Shown here one piece after another: positions 11,275 through 23,605 of a DNA stretch of 64,000 nucleotides. Each line of letters starts with the position of its first letter. Position 1 is the stretch's first letter. This stretch comes from Heterostelium multicystogenum (lineage: Eukaryota > Evosea > Eumycetozoa > Acytosteliales > Acytosteliaceae), in contig RCNN01000112.1 in NCBI GenBank assembly GCA_003667245.1, positions 1 to 64,000 on the forward strand. The letters are read 5' to 3'. The translations under genes were made by a program, and so were the position numbers. The notes beneath the pieces were generated by a model, which made no database searches, was not told where the DNA came from, and saw only the letters and a list, made by a program, of their open reading frames with translations.

Positions 11275-12067
11275 ATAAATAATTAAAATTTTAATAAAAA
11301 GAAGATGTGATGATCGTCATCATCATCACCATCTTCATCTTTTAGTTTTGTAAACAAATTAAGGAATAAACAATATAGTTCAATATAAAGAAATACAAAA
11401 TTTATCTTAATTATTCTCTCTCTCTCTATATATATAAAGAGACAAGATTAATATAGATCTATAAAGTATTTAATTTGATCAAATAAAGAAAGTTTATCAT
11501 TTAAAGAATATCTATAATATATATATATATATATATTTATAATAACCTTAAATTAATAATATATATATTTAATAAATATACTAATATATAATAATAATAT
11601 TTATATTTATATTTTATTCAATTAATAAATATATTAACAATAAAATAAAAGATAAATATTAAAAAAAATACTTATAAAAATAAAATAGAATCATAAAAAT
11701 AAATCAACAATATTTATTTGATTTAACACTATTACTAACCCCACTATAGTTGGTTTCATTGACATATTTATAGCGAATAGACATGTCAGAGATTTCAGAT
11801 TGAAATTCTAATTGATTATTACTACTTTAAGATTCATTAATAATTAGTAATCAAATAAATTTACCTAACAAATATAATATCAATAATAATAATAATATTA
11901 TTATTGTTTTTAAATACAATGATAAATTTAATTATTTTTAATTTAAAATCTTTTTAATATTATCTTTTGTTAATCTGGAATTTATTTAAATCAATCATTC
12001 TATTTCTATTTTATTTATCCATATATATTTATTTATTTTAATTACTTTAGAATATTTTAGAAAAAAC
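11275..12067. other. AT-rich intergenic spacer
   Basis: Nearly pure A/T. It contains an (AT)n run at about 11516-11535, (TAA)n tracts near 11885-11900 and CATCATCATCACC just after the cas1 stop. No coding signal seen. Confidence 0.8.
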
Positions 12068-13677
12068 ATGTTAAAACCTAATTTTTTATTGATAGTTTCT
12101 ATATTATTATATTTAAGTTTAAATATTTATTTAATAGAAGCAAAAGGTATGAAATGGAAATATATATATATTTTTAAAAAATAATTATTTGAATATTAAT
12201 TAATTATAAATATTATTTTTATAGAAAATGATATTTTTGATTCATTTATATCTCCTAAAAGATATTCCAAGGTATAATTTAGCCAGAAGAAAAGTTTCAA
12301 GTGAATTTAATTTGGATAATAAGGATTATGTAGAGTCCTTAATTGTTTTAAGTTTTCCAGGTGTAGTGACAGCTATTGTGTTTTTGATCTTTGGTTTATT
12401 GTTATGATAATGAGAAGCTATATAAACTGTAGCTCAAATAAGGAACCAGAATTACCAAATGGTGTTGCCTTCGATGACGTAGCTACTTTTTGAAACAAAC
12501 TCAATGTTGGAGTTTGAATACAAATATCCAAAAACCTACAAGTCTCCTGCTTGTTTAAGATTGGTAAAGTTCTGCTTATTCTTAATTATAGTTACCACAA
12601 TGTAAGTAGATAGATAAGAATAAAAATATAGCTATATCTTTGCTAATATTAATTGTTTTCCTTTTGAAAAGAGCTGCTGCATTATTGGTTGGACATCGAA
12701 TATTTTGGTTACCAAGGAAGTTAGTGGATTTCTTTACAACCATTGAAAAATCAACCAAAGAGGCAAGAGATGTTGTTTATTTCGTAAAAGGTGGTCTTGC
12801 TGGTTCAGTAGACAACGCAGGTAATGTTGTTCAGAACTTGAATACTCTGGTCAATGAAGTAAACGATGCCTATCTATCTTCAAAGAAGGCCAGAGTCTGT
12901 GAATCCAATCTGAATACTCTAAGAGAAACCATTATTACAATGGGATTTATTATTGCTATTCTTGCTTGTGGTTGGGGTGTATTTGGTGTCGCCAATGGAA
13001 GATCATGGTCATTTATGTTCCTTACCCAAATGGCTCTACTAACCATTTGTGTCTCCCTCCTTGGACTAGGATTGCACTTACCATTGTCAGCTGGTTCCGA
13101 CGACCTCTGTACTTCACTTAATCAATATGTGAATACACATGAGCCATCTCCATGGATGTCGAGCTGGCTCAACTGTACCTCGTCCCCAGAGAGTATTGCT
13201 GCAGTGGAGTATGCCAATGCCAATGTTAACAAGCTACTAGATCTACTCAACAATTATACCCAAGAGTACTTGCAACAGACCTATACCATGGAGAATATTG
13301 GAACATTGAAGATCGCAGCTTTGAGAGCACAACTTCCCATCGAAGTTATTTCAGACTTTGATGCACTGTTTGATAAAGATTCTATTAAAGCTATTACCTC
13401 TCTGCCAAAGCTCAAGCAAATAGCTAACTGCAAGTACATCTACGATTCAGTAAAGAAGATCAAAGATGATTACTGTGGTGACATCATATCAAACGTAAAC
13501 AAAATCATATTCGCCGAGATCTTGATTGCAGTCATATGGGTACCTGGTTTCATATTTGCACTGATCTACTCTAAACAAAAAGAAGAGGATGAAGTTATAA
13601 AACCAAAAAAAAACAACAAGAACGCCACCAACACAACCACTCCAGTGACAGAAACTCAACCTCCAAGTAATGAGTGA
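12068..13677 (+). CDS. Multi-pass membrane protein, tweety/prominin-like topology
   Basis: A first exon MLKPNFLLIVSILLYLSLNIYL (12068-12146) looks like a signal peptide, followed by an intron GTATGA...ATAG to about 12225. Frame-shifted pieces then encode FISPKRYSK, a helix VVTAIVFLIFGLLL (about 12365-12408), a segment ETNSMLEFEYKYP and a second helix. From about 12625 a single long frame runs to 13677. It holds a TM helix at its start, an extracellular-like coiled region (TKEARDVVYFVKG...LVNEVNDAYLSS), two close helices (TIITMGFIIAILACGWGVFG; FMFLTQMALLTICVSLLGLG), a Cys-containing loop with SAGSDDLC, a last helix (IFAEILIAVIWVPGFIFALIY) and a charged Lys/Thr-rich tail. Five helices with two large loops resemble tweety or prominin proteins; this is inference from topology. 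Roughly three frame changes occur before 12640. Confidence 0.6.
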
Positions 13678-14707
13678 GTGATCCATCAAATAATTATTAA
13701 AAGAAATAACATCATACCTACAACAATGAATTATTTACCACTTTTAAAATAATTACTAATAAAAACGAAATTTATACTTTTTAACCTCACCACCCCAATT
13801 ATATGATAGATGTAGATAATATAATTATTATCTTTCAAAATAATGCCAAGTTATTGTGGTAATAAATTGATTGATATTAGGGTTTTTAACTACTATTTGA
13901 AACAACAACAACAATTATATTAATACAAAACAGTTTTAAAATAATCTATGTCAATGTAATTTAATATCATATACGTGTGACATTCATTATGATATCACAG
14001 TATGAGATGAGATGATATGATTGCTGATTCGACGATCAAAAGACAATCAATCATGTTATTTTTGTTATTGACACAAGAATATGTTTAATTGGTTAACCAC
14101 AGAAACAACAACAACAAGTTGATGTCACATGTAATCCTAACACCACCCAACCAGATCATGTCAATCTCTCACTTCTCAATATGACAGGGATCTATAGTAC
14201 AACAAATTATTTTAAAAGCAGTAGCAGGAGTATCCACTGTTTTTTTGATTTCTTTTAAAGAAAGAACGATGTTTTAATACAACAGAGTCGTCTGACTAGG
14301 TAGCTCTGTACCATTGGTAGTTTTAATCTATTTTTAAACGTGAAGACCTTTATTTATTGTTCTCTTCTTGTTTTTGCCTCTTTAAATATAAACAACTACA
14401 ACAATAACAACAACAACTATCTCAACTCAACTTGGATTTTAATAACTTTATTATTATATAAACTAATATATATTTAAATATGATAGGTGTATATACATTG
14501 TATATTATTTATCAACTGTGTACAAGACAATACAACCAAACATAATACATTGCCAATCTAATTATAACATCAATATCCTTTAAATAAATGCTCATTGTAT
14601 AAATAGTTACAATTCAACTTTAAATTCAATTTCACCAATTCCAATTAAATCAAAGCTTCTTCCACTTATTTATTTATAAATCATTACAATTGTACCATCA
14701 CACTACT
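13678..14707. other. AT-rich intergenic region with CAA repeats
   Basis: Contains several CAACAACAA tracts (13903, 14110, 14390-14420) and T/A runs. I see no gene or RNA structure. Confidence 0.75.
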
Positions 14708-15274
14708 ATGTCATTAGAACTAAAAAGAATCTTAGAGGAGATCATAAAGAAAAATGAGAAACCAGATTATTGTATAGAAGCATCCATAAGAAAAATTATT
14801 TATTATATGCGATATAACTATTATGGATTATAACAATAAAATCAATCATATAAAGGAGACCTATTCTCTAAACAATGAAAAGAAAAGATCATCAATATAC
14901 AAAGCGCGTTCCAACTCGACCATCAATAATGATTTCACATCAAAACCAAAGAAGAGAAATATCAATAGAAATAGCATTGGTATGGTAATTTACAATGTTA
15001 CTTTAGCTCCAAGTAAGTATAACAACTCGAAAGAAGTTCCAAATCGATTTCGAATATTAATTTAATTATCATAGTGATTCCATCTGCATTGGTGAGGAAT
15101 AGCCATACCAAAGTTATGGTATCAAATAATATCACAGCTTTCCAATCGTTTATCAATTTGGTAGACAGTCTTAAAGGATACCTGACAGGTGTCTTTTTAG
15201 AACTTGATATCATTAAAAGTTACTATACACAAGTATCTACCTTCTTAGATACCTATCAAACTTGTACATTTTGA
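14708..15274 (+). CDS. Small hypothetical protein, two exons
   Basis: Unknown family. From ATG 14708 an ORF MSLELKRILEEIIKKNEKP... runs to a stop at about 14833, overlapping a second ORF (MDYNNKINHIKETYS..., 14823-15012) in another frame; one base change would fuse them. A good intron GTAAGT...CATAG (15013-15074) then joins A|TG to continue with IPSALVRNSHTKVMVSNN and ends at 15274. The product is basic in its first half and hydrophobic-helical in the second half, with no signal peptide. The start may be either 14708 or 14823. Confidence 0.5.
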
Positions 15275-15415
15275 AATTTACAACTATTTATTTAAAAATA
15301 GCGTTAATTTATTATTTATTTATTTAATTTAATAAACTTAAAATATAATATTATTTATTCAACAATATCATCGTAAATACATGTACTAGTATATTATCTT
15401 TCTTTATTTATAAAT

Positions 15416-16524
15416 TCAATGTTGTTTGTTTTCAGCTTTATAAACATGTAAAATATGATCCAATAGTATGGAATTAAAATCGGGAATTCCAACATAGCCT
15501 GGGAAATAGTTTAGATCGACAATTGCTGATTTTTTTGTAGTGGTATCGGTGATGACGTCGAATCCAAACAAAGTTAATCCGAGATCCTTCTGAATTTGCT
15601 TTGATATTGCCTCCAATGTTTCTCTTGGTGGTATTTCGACCATTGACTCATCATATGCTTTCTCTGGTAAAAGTGTAGCTGGCAATGGTTTTTGACTGTC
15701 GAAGTGTAATGGTTCAGTTTCTATAATTGTCAACGAACCAAATCGATTAGTAATCGAGCCTGACATCTGTTTTAGTAGATTAAAAACTCATACTTACCTG
15801 TGGAACCCATATTTCTTAATGATTTTCTGTGTACTACATTTAGATATTCACCAACTACGAATACTTTGTAGATGATAGCATTGTGATTGATATATTCTTG
15901 GATCAACATTGGTGGTTTGAATTTAGATTTTCTGATCGATGGTTCGTCGAAAAATATTGCCATCTGATGCGATTCCTCTGAACCGCATGCCTGTACAGTC
16001 TTGCATACAATTGGGAATTTGATGTTCTTTCAAAGCCTCAGAGTAATCTGGTTGCTCTTCATTGATAACTACGAATGAGGGGCATCTAACATTGAAATTA
16101 GCAGGCAATTGATTAAGCTTATCGAGCAGATTGCTGAGAGTAACTCTATCCAATACTGGTTTTTGACACTGTAATGGATCTACCTCAACCAAATTTGGAT
16201 ATTTCTTTAATAAATTCTATTGATTTATTAGGTAGTAGTAAGTATCTAACATCTCTATCACTGGGAATCGCATTACATACCTCAATTGCAATAATCTTTT
16301 CAGTATTTTCAGGATCATTTGGGTCTGACAATTCATCTGTAAACTTGTGGATGACGATATCATAAGGACAGACTGATGGTAAACTCTTTGACTCTAAATC
16401 GATTGGTACACACTTTATCTTGTATTTATCCCAAGCAAGTTGTACAAATAGATTCCATTTCATTCTCTCCAACTTTGAGGTTGACAAGTAATAACCAATA
16501 GTGAAATTCTCTCTTTAAATCCAT
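15416..16524 (-). CDS. Inositol-tetrakisphosphate 1-kinase (ITPK1)
   Basis: ATP-grasp kinase that phosphorylates inositol phosphates, feeding InsP6 and inositol-pyrophosphate synthesis in the cytosol. The likely start MDLKREF is at 16524, shifting by one base into TIGYYLSTSKLERMKW. Family features in order: VPIDLESKSLPSVCPYDIV plus HKFTDEL (N-terminal domain); DPLQCQKPVLDR; a CKTVQACGSEESHQMAIFF segment; PMLIQEYINHNAIIYKVFVV (ATP-grasp core); HRKSLRNMGS; and the metal-binding end GFDVITD...AIVDLNYFPGY. Frame changes occur at about 16510, 16190, 16010 and near 15780, where a 31-base stretch starting GTAAGT and ending ACAG looks like a very short intron or a local error. All pieces are family-like, so a functional gene with sequence errors is likely. 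Confidence 0.88.
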
Positions 16525-17014
16525 GATGATATCAATAATACTAATATTACAACAATAAATAATAATAATAATAATAACAATTATAACAATGATATGACAA
16601 TGATCTTATCCTATATTATCTGATCTAATCTGATCTGATCTATTATGAATAATATAATATATAAATAGTAGTAAACTTGATGTTACACCTCATAGATAAT
16701 ATCTGATTTAATATCAAAAAACATCACAAAAAACAAAATATTAATATAAAATCAATTCAAAAAACCAAACTTCAATTGAAGTTCTTTAGAACTTTATAGT
16801 AAAGAATAATGAATAGAGGCTATGTTGTTAAATAAAAAGTTTATGTTATTTATTATTATTCTTGAATTTATGATTTAAATATGACAAAAAAGTATATACT
16901 AGTGGATCTTTGTTAGCTGTTGACTGGATAGCTACTTTTCTTTTTGTTTAGGTTTGAGATTAGTTTAGTGTTGTAGTATTATTGTAAGATTGTGTTTGTT
17001 TTTGGTTGTATTAT
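16525..17014. other. Intergenic, AT-rich
   Basis: Upstream of the ITPK1 gene and downstream of ragA, both on the minus strand. TAA repeats at 16558-16576 and TCTGATC repeats at 16619-16641. No gene seen. Confidence 0.75.
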
Positions 17015-18370
17015 TTAGACAACGGAGGAGGTGCTGTTTTGTTGGATAAACTTTTCAAAGTGAGATTTGGCAACTTGGATGTTCAAGAGAGTTGCTGATG
17101 ATTCGATGGTTGGATCTGACATGATAACCATGATATATGTGTTAGAGGTGAAGGCATCGATAAAAGCGGCAAAGTTTGAGTTTCTGACCTCCATTGCTTG
17201 GAAGTTGGCCTGTGATTTGGAGCAACTCAAAAAGAATTGTTTGATAATGGTACTGATCTTTTCGAAACGATGTACGTCATTGTGTTGTTTACGGTCAGAG
17301 TGTGAGATGACCAAGAATGTTGCCTTCTCAAACAATACTACTTCATCAGCTTCACAAATCTTACAAAACTTATCCAAATGGTGTTCCAATACCTTTACGT
17401 TTGGAATCAATGAATATACAATTGATGACCATGCCTAATAAAGAGAATCAAAGTTAGCTTCTTGCGGTCTTGATTGCAGTAGTGGGGTATGCTACACTTA
17501 CTTTGTAAAGGGTTTCGTCCCAAATTGAGGTTCTAAAGCAAGTAACTTTGAGTGGGAGTGAGAGTTGCTTAAGCTCAGCTTCACGTTGTTTGAAAAGAGA
17601 ATCACGTTGATCTTCTGGGACCAAATCCATCTTGTGAATGAGACAGAAAATCTTTGCATCGTTAGAGTTTTGCTTGATTGCCTCCAAGCATGACTTGAAG
17701 TTCTTTAAATCTTTTTGGTGTTCACGACTTTCGATATCAAATACGTAGATCAAAACTTCGACATTTCTAAAGATGTGATCTCTCTGTGTGGTCAAATAGC
17801 TCTCAACAAAACCTTCTTGTCCACCACAATCCCAAAGATTAAGAACCAAATTACCAAGGAATCTAACATGACTGTGTTCAACATCGACTATAATAATAAT
17901 AGTAGTAGAATAGATCATCATTTATATTAATGATTAATTAAGATGTTCTATTGTTATCTGTCTGTTGTTGTTGTTTTAAACATACTTGTAACACCCAAAC
18001 GCATAGTATCTCTAGCTATATAATTGGCAAAGATAATAGATCTCATGGAAGTCTTTCCAGACTCACTTCTTCCCATCAACAATACCTATACATTGAATGA
18101 ACAAAGCTATTAATATACTATATTACAAATTGAATTATGCAACTCTACTGAGAATAGACAAGTCACAAAAGCAGCCACTAGCTTCCTATTTGGTATAACT
18201 ATGTAGTTTACTATCAACTCCAAACGACATCAAGTCGATAGTTAATATGAACTGAAGCCATTCCATTGAAAGGTTGTTTTATGCAGCTGTCTATCCGTCC
18301 CTCATCATAGTTGCTCTACTACTACTACTACTAATACAGCCCTCGCTAAATAGTTTACCTTTCTCTTCAT
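17015..18370 (-). CDS. RagA/Gtr1-type GTPase
   Basis: Ras-related GTPase that, paired with a RagC/D partner, recruits TORC1 to lysosomes when amino acids are present. Four exons join cleanly with no frameshift: 18359-18370 (MKRK), 17986-18085 ([16 protein letters not shown], the P-loop), 17502-17887 ([10 protein letters not shown] switch [11 protein letters not shown] switch II, HKMD base-binding motif) and 17015-17432 ([12 protein letters not shown], then the roadblock-like C-terminal domain with [14 protein letters not shown] and [17 protein letters not shown]). Introns are 18086-18358, 17888-17985 and 17433-17501, all GT-AG. Near-complete match to human RagA from memory, including a position-equivalent Met start. 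About 304 residues. Confidence 0.95.
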
Positions 18371-19523
18371 TTTCGTTTATTGATATTAACAACCAAACTA
18401 GATAGATAAAAGTAATAGTAATAGTAATGAAATTGATAATCCCAAAAATTCGACTCAATAATTTTTTTTTTGATTTTTCTTTTGACCATTTTTTCTTCTA
18501 TTTTTTTTAAATATTTTCATATGTGTGGAATGATGATTCTTTTTCTATCCTGGATATTCTAAACTTTGGAGAACTTATGACTCAAGTATTATTATTATTA
18601 TTATAGATAAAAAATATTGAGTCAAATAATAATAATATCAATTTTTATTAAATTATTAAGTAAGTGTATTTTGATTAATTTTAAATGAATTGATTGTTTA
18701 CCAATTAATTTTGATTAGTTTGTCTATGATGTTATGATAATAATAATATGGGTTGATTCATTATGGTTTGATTACTACTACTTAAAAGGCAATCAACACC
18801 TGAGTTTGTAATTGTGTGATTTTTCAGAGCTGATCTGAAAGCTCATTGGGCTTTTCAAATCATTGACTTTTTGTTTTTATTACCGAAATAGATATTTTTA
18901 AATCAGAAAAATAAAAATAAACTTATTGCAAACCATGGGAAAACCTTAAGTAACAGTTATTTTTTCCCCAACTCATTATAAACAACAACATAACATTATA
19001 CAAATAAATATATATATATATAAACAAATAAACAAATAGATAGATAAACCAATAATACTAATATAATAATACATTGTCAATAAAATTCAAAATAAATTTA
19101 GCACCTTATTCAAATTTTAAAAAAACAACACTTTTTTAAATAATTTAATTTAAATATCTTATTAATTTTTTGCATTTGTAACAACTCATACAACATCAAC
19201 AATAACTTCATCATCATCAAACAATACAACATACATACACACATAGATACATACATAGCTTAACAACCAAAGCATTAGCATTAGCAAACCAATAGCTAAC
19301 AATAACAATAACAACGTCATCATCGTCATACCTTTTAATATATTATTATTATTAGTATTATTATAAATATTATTGTATATAGTTTATATATATTTTGTTA
19401 ACTAAATAGAGTTATCAGCAGTTGTGGTGGTTTGTGTTCATTATTTTTATATTTACGTAATTTCATCAACTAACTACTATCTCTCTGCTATAACTATTAG
19501 ATTATATATTCTTTCAAAAGAAA
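18371..19523. other. Intergenic promoter region of divergent ragA and TMEM120 genes
   Basis: AT-rich with a long T-run (18463-18475), TTA repeats (18588-18605) and a CA/CAT-rich stretch of untranslated type (19190-19330). No gene or structured RNA recognised. Confidence 0.7.
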
Positions 19524-20624
19524 ATGGACTCAATCATGAGTAAAAATGAAAAAGAACTTCTGGAGATTAGAAAGGAGATTCAAGAGTTTGAGAAGAATCA
19601 GGTGTCCATCAAGGAAAAGGGATACAGCTTCAAAGAGCAAATCAACGCTGGATTCAGACACCTCGACGAGATTTGTGGCACTTTAGATAAGCAGGACAAG
19701 GAGTCCTCAAGATTGTCGGCACGTCTTGCATCACTGCCAAAGTCGGCAGAGTCAGCTGAACTGACGTCACAACTCCAGTCCCTGCGTGCCAATATCAAGC
19801 AATCAAAGAAAACTTTTACACCAGAGACCGGTGGTATGTTTGTCCGTCTGTTCCTCGGTCAGGTCAATGTCAAACACTACCGTGAGGGTGAGCGTTTCCG
19901 TTTGAAGACAGAGTACGAGAAATTCAAATTCAAAACCAACCCACAATTCCTCTTGTTTGTCGTGTTGTTGCTTCTCTTCCCACACAGCTCTTTCGTCACA
20001 ACTTCCTGGCAAATTTGGCTCCTCTACTACTATGTTACATTGGCATTGCGTGAAAATATATTGATTGTGAATGGAAGTTCGATTCGTCCATGGTGGATCA
20101 TACATCACTATCTCTCAATCGCTGGATCCCTCACCAATCTACTCTGGCCATTTTCAGAATCATTCGCACACTTTCTTCCTCAAATGACATATATCTCTGG
20201 TGTACAAGGTTTAGTACAGATTCTCACCAACCGTTATCAACAAGGACAATTATATAAATTAACAGCAATGGGTAAAGCAACCATTATGGACGTAACTGGT
20301 GAAAATGTAAGTTAACTGAAGCTCTCCCTAAAGTAGCTCAAAGTATTAACCATCCAAATTATTCAAATATAGATGATCAGTGATCCAGGATGGACACCAA
20401 ATGCATTTTTCCTATTGCCATTCTTGGCATTTGTACAAGCATTCGAAGTTTACAATGGTGTTACATTCTTAATTTATGCATTCAAGAACAAAGGTATTGT
20501 TGAATGGCAAGTCATCGTTTGTGGAATCATCTTTATCATTTTGGGTCTTGGTAATTTTATAACTACTTGCAGCACATACTATGCAAAATTATCAAATAGA
20601 AAAGAAAAGGAAAAGGAAAAGTAA
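19524..20624 (+). CDS. TMEM120 family protein (TACAN/NET29-like)
   Basis: Multi-pass ER/nuclear-envelope protein. The animal homologues bind coenzyme A, resemble ELOVL fatty-acid elongases in fold and are linked to fat metabolism. Exon 1 (19524-20306) holds an N-terminal coiled coil (KNEKELLEIRKEIQEFEK..., residues 5-95), the conserved RLFLGQVNVKHYREGERFR segment and TM helices. It also holds SIRPWWIIHHYLSIAGS, whose His-His corresponds to the conserved lumenal motif, and QLYKLTAMGKATIMDVT. Intron 20307-20372 (GTAAGT...ATAG). Exon 2 (20373-20624) carries the last helices with FVQAFEVYNGVTF and LGLGNFITT and ends in a Lys/Glu tail. About 344 residues, as expected. No frameshift. ATG 19524 or the second Met at 19536 could be used. 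Confidence 0.93.
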
Positions 20625-20783
20625 AAGAACAAAAAGTGAACAAATAAATTGAATTGAACGATCAACAACAACAACAATAATATATAATTTCTGGGTTACA
20701 GCATTTTTAGAAGGTTACATTATATTTGAAATTCAATGGAAGTTTATTAACAATACAATAGGAAGTGAGGTGATTGTAGATAT

Positions 20784-22528
20784 TTAGGATGACAATAGTT
20801 GTTGAATCTCTTTGACTAGGTTTTGATTTTTGTCAACTGATTGTTTGTATTTATCAAAGTTCAACTCTAAAGAGATAAGGATATCGGTTGCGCTGTCTGA
20901 ACAATATACAAGGGTACCAAGTGCCATCAATAGTCTAAAGTCAATTTCAGGATCTTCAGAGAGTGGATTGGATTCTAAAGTATGTTGAATTGCGGATACC
21001 AGTGATATTATTTGATCGTCATGTTGTTGAGCATTTAGATAGATCGAGAGATTATAGGCAACAGTGGAAACAGCTCTCTTTAGTACTTTATCATTTGAAT
21101 GTAATCCTTTGGTTGTGCATTCAATAGTTGCATCAAGATGAGATTTCAAAATATAATCAATACCTTGTTTTGATGAAAAGCAATTAGCAATCTGATAGAG
21201 AAATATTTAGTAATTAGTAACTTTTTTAGGTATTTCCTGCTCTTGTTTTGATTACATACTAAACGATAAGCGATCAATTCTGATGATTTAGAGAGATTGC
21301 TAATAAGTATTCGATTGATAAATGTTGAGATGAATGGATTAGAAGGATTTGTAAAATATTCAAATGATTGTTTCTTGAGCAAAAGGAATCTTATTATTTC
21401 TAATACAGGGAATAAACATGGTTCTGGAAGTTGATTTGTTAAGTTTTCTATTTTGTTTTAATTAAGTTGGTTGTTAGTTAATAAATGTAGTGCTGTGGTA
21501 TGGAGTGATGGAATGAGTCTTACCAAAATATTTAATCAATTCAATTGGAATTGGTAGTTTGTCATCATTGGATTTTAAGATTGGTTGGATAAGTTTAAGA
21601 TTCTTTTGTAGTTCATCAAGATTGATGGCTGGTACATTTTTTTACCAATTCTATAAGTTTTGCTGCAACTGGATCAATGTCACCTTTTTCAAACAAAACT
21701 ACTTTGTAGTTCATGATAAGTGGTATACTTGATGCTATTCTTGAATGTCTATGCTTGGGATCGGTCTTTGGGTGAGACAAAGAGTTGCTAGTATTATTAT
21801 TGTTATTACCAAACGATGAAGAGGCAGATGATTGAGTTGGCATTCCAAAATTACTATTTCCACCTCCAAACATTGAAAGCATTGGGTTGTTCATCATACT
21901 AGCCATTGGGTTTCCACCACCTGCCATTTGATTAGTTTGATTAAAGAATCCATTTATCATTGGTCTATATAGTTAGTTTTAAGTATCAGATATTAGTATA
22001 ATGCGCTTATACCCTCAAATAGTACTAGACATACTGTAGCATCATTCCTAGGGGAGTATTTAGAAACTCGGCAGGTAAATCAGTAATTTTCTTTGGGATA
22101 TCAACATTCAAGAGGAACTGTGATAGTCTATTGGTAAAGTGATTGCAATTGTTATCCAAGAGATGATAGTTTGCCATTCCAAACTCTTGCTTCAATCCAT
22201 TTAAGAAATCAAGAAACACATCTTTTGGAATACTAGTTTTACCAAGATCCACTTTTTCAATTGGTACACCATAAGGAGTCATACCCTATTTATATATATT
22301 TTAATCACATCATCATTAATATTACAACAAAACTTTACATTAAAGAGTACTGTTCCGACTTACAGGTGGAAGAGACTGAATACCACCACCAAAGAAGTAT
22401 TCTCGACCATAGACTACAATGCTAGTATGATAGATATGATCGATTTGTTTTCCTACAAAAGTCATCGAGAGTTGCTTTGCAAGTCCATTCGACAGATCAT
22501 AGACATACAAAGTTACTTGTTCACTCAT
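20784..22528 (-). CDS. PPPDE (DeSI-like) thiol isopeptidase with C-terminal PUL domain
   Basis: The N-terminal PPPDE domain is a papain-like fold that removes SUMO or ubiquitin. The catalytic His is in [19 protein letters not shown] (exon 1, from ATG 22528) and the Cys in [13 protein letters not shown] (exon 2, 22025-22285). After a Gly/Asn/Met-rich linker ([18 protein letters not shown]) the second half is helical and PUL/Ufd3-like, the module that binds Cdc48/p97: [32 protein letters not shown]. Introns are GT-AG at about 22286-22365, 21963-22038, about 21449-21522 and about 21193-21262. One frameshift in a run of seven A at about 21645 separates [11 protein letters not shown] from [12 protein letters not shown]. 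The architecture suggests a deconjugating enzyme docked on Cdc48. Substrate cannot be told from the sequence. Confidence 0.8.
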
Positions 22529-23105
22529 AATTATAAGTTATTGATTAATATTAATAATAATATTATTATTTGTTTGTTAAATTAAAATAAGATATGTAAA
22601 AATGAAGTTGTTATTTATAATTAATGAAATTCATGAAATTGAATGCAGTGAATCATCTTTGCAATAAACCACATAATTATTTGTTTTTTTATGAATCAAA
22701 CCTATTTTCAATGATTCATATTAATTAATTTGCATTTTTAGATCAAGTATATGCAACCAACTAAAATAATAACCACACATCATATGATGCCACAGTCGAA
22801 TATATTGCTTGATTCTTTAGAATGCCTTATTACCAAACTTAACATCTCACCACAATGGTTTTAATGTGATTCACTATTTTGCTGATCCTATAAGCACTCA
22901 TTCGTTTGATATCCTATTTCTAATTAGTTTGTTAAATTCAATCAGTAATCGAAGACTTCTTTAAGGGTAGAAAATATTTATTTAGGTTATAAGGTAATGA
23001 TTGATTCTGCGCTTGAATCAACCAATTTGCTATGTACAGTTTAGTATTGTTACTGCGTCGGACTATTGTTTTGTTATATTGTTTATAAACCATATTTAAA
23101 GATGA
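22529..23105. other. Intergenic, AT-rich
   Basis: Upstream of the PPPDE-PUL gene and downstream of the secreted-protein gene, both on the minus strand. Nothing recognisable beyond an ATTAATATTAATAATAATATTATTATT tract in two pieces at 22540-22570. Confidence 0.75.
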
Positions 23106-23605
23106 TTAACATGGTGAACCAAGTCTGGATCCGTTTACGAAACTAAATGCGAAATAGTTGTCTTGCGAGAAACCATAAAAGACATTGGAGTTGGGTGAGC
23201 AATTTAATTGGAAATTGTATACTTGGTCGTTTGGTGCCTTCCAGAGTGGTGAGAGAACGACATTGCCATTGGGGTAGATAATAATACCTCTGGCATCGTA
23301 GAAGCTAGTGGTTTTCTTGGAAAAGCTTTGGAGTAAATTGTTTACACATTGGTTGTCTTCCGAGCAGAACACATCGAATGGGTCACCATTGGTAAGCATT
23401 TGCACAGTTGGACCCATCTGGAATGGCAAGAGCATTGTCTTGTATAATATACCTTTCCAGTTTTCAAAACAGCGGTCAATTGTGTGAGATGGTTCTGTCC
23501 TTTAAAGTAATTGGCCAATTGTGCAGTACAGTCTGCATTGACCACAACGGAAACGGTAATAATATTTAAGATTAAAATAAAATAAATATTTGATAGTTTA
23601 ACCAT
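23106..23605 (-). CDS. Secreted protein of unknown function, one frameshift
   Basis: The start MVKLSNIYFILILNIITVSV is a clear signal peptide, with cleavage likely after VVVNA. The mature part begins DCTAQLANYFKGQNH. A one-base change near 23455 shifts into WKGILYKTMLLPFQMGPTVQ and then a long tail rich in Asn, Phe and Gly, ending FVNGSRLGSPC. Cysteines at DCTAQ, FCSEDNQC, LNCSPN and the last residue could form disulphides. Total about 165 residues, no TM helix. I do not recognise the family; small secreted proteins of this kind are common in dictyostelids. Confidence 0.6.

Noticed and set aside
11516..11535. Long (AT)n considered as a centromere or origin signal
   Set aside because: Simple AT microsatellites are everywhere in such genomes; no further evidence.
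15768..15798. 31-base GTAAGT...ACAG stretch taken as an intron of ITPK1
   Set aside because: Too short compared with all other introns here and the frame does not fit cleanly; kept only as a note in the gene entry.
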